Origin: Gillisia sp. Hel1_33_143
Lineage (GTDB): Bacteria; Bacteroidota; Bacteroidia; Flavobacteriales; Flavobacteriaceae
Direction: 5' to 3'
NCBI RefSeq assembly: GCF_900104765.1
Contig: NZ_LT629737.1
Span: forward strand, 1,984,001-2,048,000
Length of the DNA stretch: 64,000 nucleotides
In this document: positions 62,183-64,000 of the stretch, piece by piece
Numbering within the stretch: the first letter of the stretch is position 1
Layout of the letters: each line of letters opens with the position of its first letter
The notes under the pieces: model-generated
Databases searched by the model: none
Seen by the model: only the letters and a program-made list of their open reading frames with translations
What the model was told of the DNA's origin: nothing
Made by a program: the position numbers and the translations under genes

Positions 62183-63535
62183 ATGAGGACGAAATCTATA
62201 AAAAAGAACAGAATTAATGTAGTAACCTTAGGTTGTAGCAAAAATGTTTACGACAGTGAGGTATTGATGGGACAGTTACGTGCCAATGATAAGGATGTTG
62301 TTCATGAGCAGGAAGGTAATATTGTTGTTATTAACACCTGTGGATTTATAGATAATGCTAAAGAAGAGTCTGTAAATACTATTTTGGAATATGTGGAGAA
62401 AAAGCAACAAGGCGAAGTAGATAAGGTTTTTGTAACCGGATGTTTAAGTGAACGGTATAAGCCAGATCTTCAGCAAGAAATTCCAGATGTAGATCAATAC
62501 TTTGGGACTACAGAACTTCCCGGACTTTTAAAAGCTTTAGAAGCAGATTATAAACATGAACTTATAGGAGAACGACTTACTACTACTCCTAAGAACTATG
62601 CCTATTTAAAGATTGCGGAAGGTTGTGATAGACCTTGCTCGTTTTGTGCAATCCCATTAATGCGTGGTAAACACAAATCTACACCTATAGAGCACTTGGT
62701 GAAGGAAGCTCAAAATCTAGCAGCACAAGGAGTAAAAGAGTTGATTCTTATCGCTCAGGATTTAACTTACTATGGATTAGATCTATATAAAAAACGAAAT
62801 CTTGCCGAGTTATTAGAAAACTTAGTGAAGGTGGATGGAATTGAATGGATAAGACTTCATTATGCATTCCCTACAGGTTTTCCTATGGATGTGTTAGATG
62901 TAATGAATCGTGAGCCTAAGGTTTGTAATTATTTAGATATCCCATTACAACACATTTCAGACGATCTTTTAAAATCTATGAGACGTGGAACTACGCATGA
63001 GAAAACCACCAAACTTCTAAAGGAATTTAGAAAAGAGGTGCCAGATATGACTATTAGAACTACCCTTATTGTTGGGTATCCAGGGGAGACCGAAGCGCAT
63101 TTTCAGGAATTAAGAGAGTGGGTTAAAGAAATGCGATTTGAGCGTTTAGGTTGTTTTACTTATTCTCATGAAGAAAATACGCACGCTTACAATTTGGAAG
63201 ATGACGTGCCACAAGATGTAAAACAAGATCGTGCAAACCAGATCATGGAAATTCAATCTCAGATCTCTTGGGAATTGAATCAGCAGAAAATTGGGGAAAC
63301 TTTCAAGGTGGTTATTGATAGAAAAGAAGGGAATTATTTTATTGGTAGAACAGAGTATGATTCTCCAGACGTAGATAATGAAGTGTTGATTGATGGCACC
63401 GAGATCTATTTGAAAACTGGTGAATTCTATGAAGTAAAAATCACAGAAGCAGCAGATTTTGATCTTTATGGAACTCCGGTAAACGCTGATGTAGCTAAAC
63501 CAGTAAGAAAAGAGTTGAAGATTAGAAACGTATAG
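62183..63535 (+). CDS. rimO: Ribosomal protein uS12 methylthiotransferase RimO
   Basis: A 450-residue radical-SAM methylthiotransferase: N-terminal MTTase domain (VVTLGCSKNVYDSEVLMG), the radical-SAM CX3CX2C cluster with Cys148, Cys152 and Cys155 (EGCDRPCSFCAIPLMRG), and a C-terminal TRAM domain (about 385-450). RimO adds a methylthio group to an Asp of uS12. KSTPIEHLVKEA and GTTELPGLLKAL favour RimO over MiaB. The ATG at 62183 is used; an out-of-frame ATG lies 5 nt before it. Confidence 0.94.
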   Translation: MRTKSIKKNRINVVTLGCSKNVYDSEVLMGQLRANDKDVVHEQEGNIVVINTCGFIDNAKEESVNTILEYVEKKQQGEVDKVFVTGCLSERYKPDLQQEIPDVDQYFGTTELPGLLKALEADYKHELIGERLTTTPKNYAYLKIAEGCDRPCSFCAIPLMRGKHKSTPIEHLVKEAQNLAAQGVKELILIAQDLTYYGLDLYKKRNLAELLENLVKVDGIEWIRLHYAFPTGFPMDVLDVMNREPKVCNYLDIPLQHISDDLLKSMRRGTTHEKTTKLLKEFRKEVPDMTIRTTLIVGYPGETEAHFQELREWVKEMRFERLGCFTYSHEENTHAYNLEDDVPQDVKQDRANQIMEIQSQISWELNQQKIGETFKVVIDRKEGNYFIGRTEYDSPDVDNEVLIDGTEIYLKTGEFYEVKITEAADFDLYGTPVNADVAKPVRKELKIRNV

Positions 63536-63700
63536 TTTTGTGTTATTTGTCAGTTCGAGCGTAGACGAGAACTATTCAACAGTGTCATAAGGTTATTATC
63601 TCGATAGTATCAGGAAACTGATTCATACCATTTTATAGCGTGCTAGGTGGATAAAGTTAGATTTTATATATTTATAATATCTGTATCTAAGTTATAATCG
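63536..63700. repeat. Intergenic stretch with REP-like sequence
   Basis: GTCAGTTCGAGCGTAGACGA (63549-63568) followed by GAAC resembles, from memory, a dispersed GTCAnTTCGAGCGnAGTCGAGAA element common between genes in Bacteroidota. A related TCTCGATAGTATCAGGAA occurs at 63599-63616. GTTC and GAAC flank it and could pair. I cannot check its copy number. Confidence 0.5.
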
Positions 63701-64000
63701 ATGCCTAAAGTTGTAAAGAAAATTTCTGTCTGGAGAAAACACCATAATCTATTTTTCTCATTTTTATGGTTTGCCGTAGGATTAAGCTATATTCTTGTAT
63801 CAGATAAACTCGTATTTGGTATAATTTATATACTCCTAGCTGGCTCCTATTTATTTTTACACTTATCTAATAAAACGAAAGGTAGAGATCAAGAGTTCGT
63901 AAGTTGGGATGAAGAAGGTATAAAAATTGGTAAAGTAGGAGTAAAGCCATTGGAATATTCATTTACCGATATTCAAAATATTTCTCTTACTGCTAATAAC
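63701..64000 (+). CDS. Two-helix membrane protein with PH-like segment (partial)
   Basis: The ATG at 63701 opens a frame with no stop before the window edge (100 codons). It has a basic N-terminus (MPKVVKKISVWRKHHN), two transmembrane helices at about 17-34 and 37-54, then a soluble part with WDEEGIKIGKVGVKPLEY, the opening pattern of a bacterial PH-like domain. This is the same layout as the protein at 38759, but no clear sequence similarity is visible. Function unknown. Confidence 0.65.
   Translation, partial: MPKVVKKISVWRKHHNLFFSFLWFAVGLSYILVSDKLVFGIIYILLAGSYLFLHLSNKTKGRDQEFVSWDEEGIKIGKVGVKPLEYSFTDIQNISLTANN

Overview
The window is chromosomal DNA from an AT-rich member of the Bacteroidota, almost certainly a Flavobacteriaceae species (a marine relative of Gramella/Christiangramia, Gillisia or Salegentibacter would fit, but the genus is a guess). 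The signs are: nearly all genes lack a Shine-Dalgarno sequence while rpsU carries a near-perfect one; many promoters read TTTG-N19/20-TAnnTTTG; and families largely confined to this phylum are present (DUF4295, DUF3467, DUF2851, DUF4369, SprB-like repeats). No phage, insertion sequence, CRISPR array or defence island was seen. The window is mostly core genome with a few local oddities.

Layout. 1-5.5 kb: the 5' part of a NamZ-like muramidase lipoprotein gene, diverging at almost zero distance from a LolC/E-type permease, then a cysteine synthase and a long Na+/alanine symporter. 5.6-11.1 kb: SGNH hydrolase, DUF2851, a PspC-like protein, a second copy of the long symporter, and a ComEA-like helix-hairpin-helix protein. 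11.2-12.6 kb: an acyl-CoA dehydrogenase whose 3' end is repeated as an 87-bp tandem array. 12.7-14.4 kb: rpsU, a XerC/D-type recombinase and a hibernation factor. 14.5-28.2 kb: the ancient block tRNA-Thr, -Tyr, -Gly, -Thr, tuf, tRNA-Trp, secE, nusG, rplK, rplA, rplJ, rplL, rpoB, rpoC, then DUF3467. 28.4-32.9 kb: prfC on the minus strand, idi, a 6-PTPS/QueD enzyme, a decayed peroxiredoxin pseudogene, manA, an 88-residue protein and a second tRNA-Thr(TGT).

33-42 kb is mostly minus strand: malate:quinone oxidoreductase, a DUF4369 lipoprotein, a DUF819 membrane protein, and a compact five-gene operon (SPFH/band-7 protein, PH-like membrane protein, alpha/beta hydrolase, ribbon-helix-helix protein, HAD phosphatase); then an S1/P1 nuclease, an AlkB-like dioxygenase and a DoxX protein. 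42-50.8 kb: a TPR hybrid histidine kinase, a DUF6503-like lipoprotein, htpG, a TetR-like regulator followed by an ABC1/UbiB kinase, and FabH. 51-58.2 kb: CoA-binding protein, sodium:solute symporter, recR, a 2-oxo acid dehydrogenase E2, then exonuclease, FAH-family hydrolase, Hpt protein and cinA in one run. 58.4-64 kb: rpmB, rpmG, DUF4295, ftsY, an amidase lipoprotein, a small membrane protein, rimO, a REP-like intergenic stretch and the 5' part of a membrane protein gene.

How the genes relate: the 12.7-28.2 kb and 58.4-60 kb regions form the translation/transcription core. The observations most worth following are the N-terminal SprB-like plus barrel-sandwich insert in both alanine symporters, the rpsU leader that probably senses free anti-SD, the 87-bp duplicated gene tail, three genes whose -7 promoter element sits exactly 4 nt before the start codon (predicted leaderless mRNAs), the peroxiredoxin pseudogene, the SPFH operon and a palindromic operator candidate before the TetR/ABC1 pair. 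I did not find convincing evidence of an entirely new multi-gene system.
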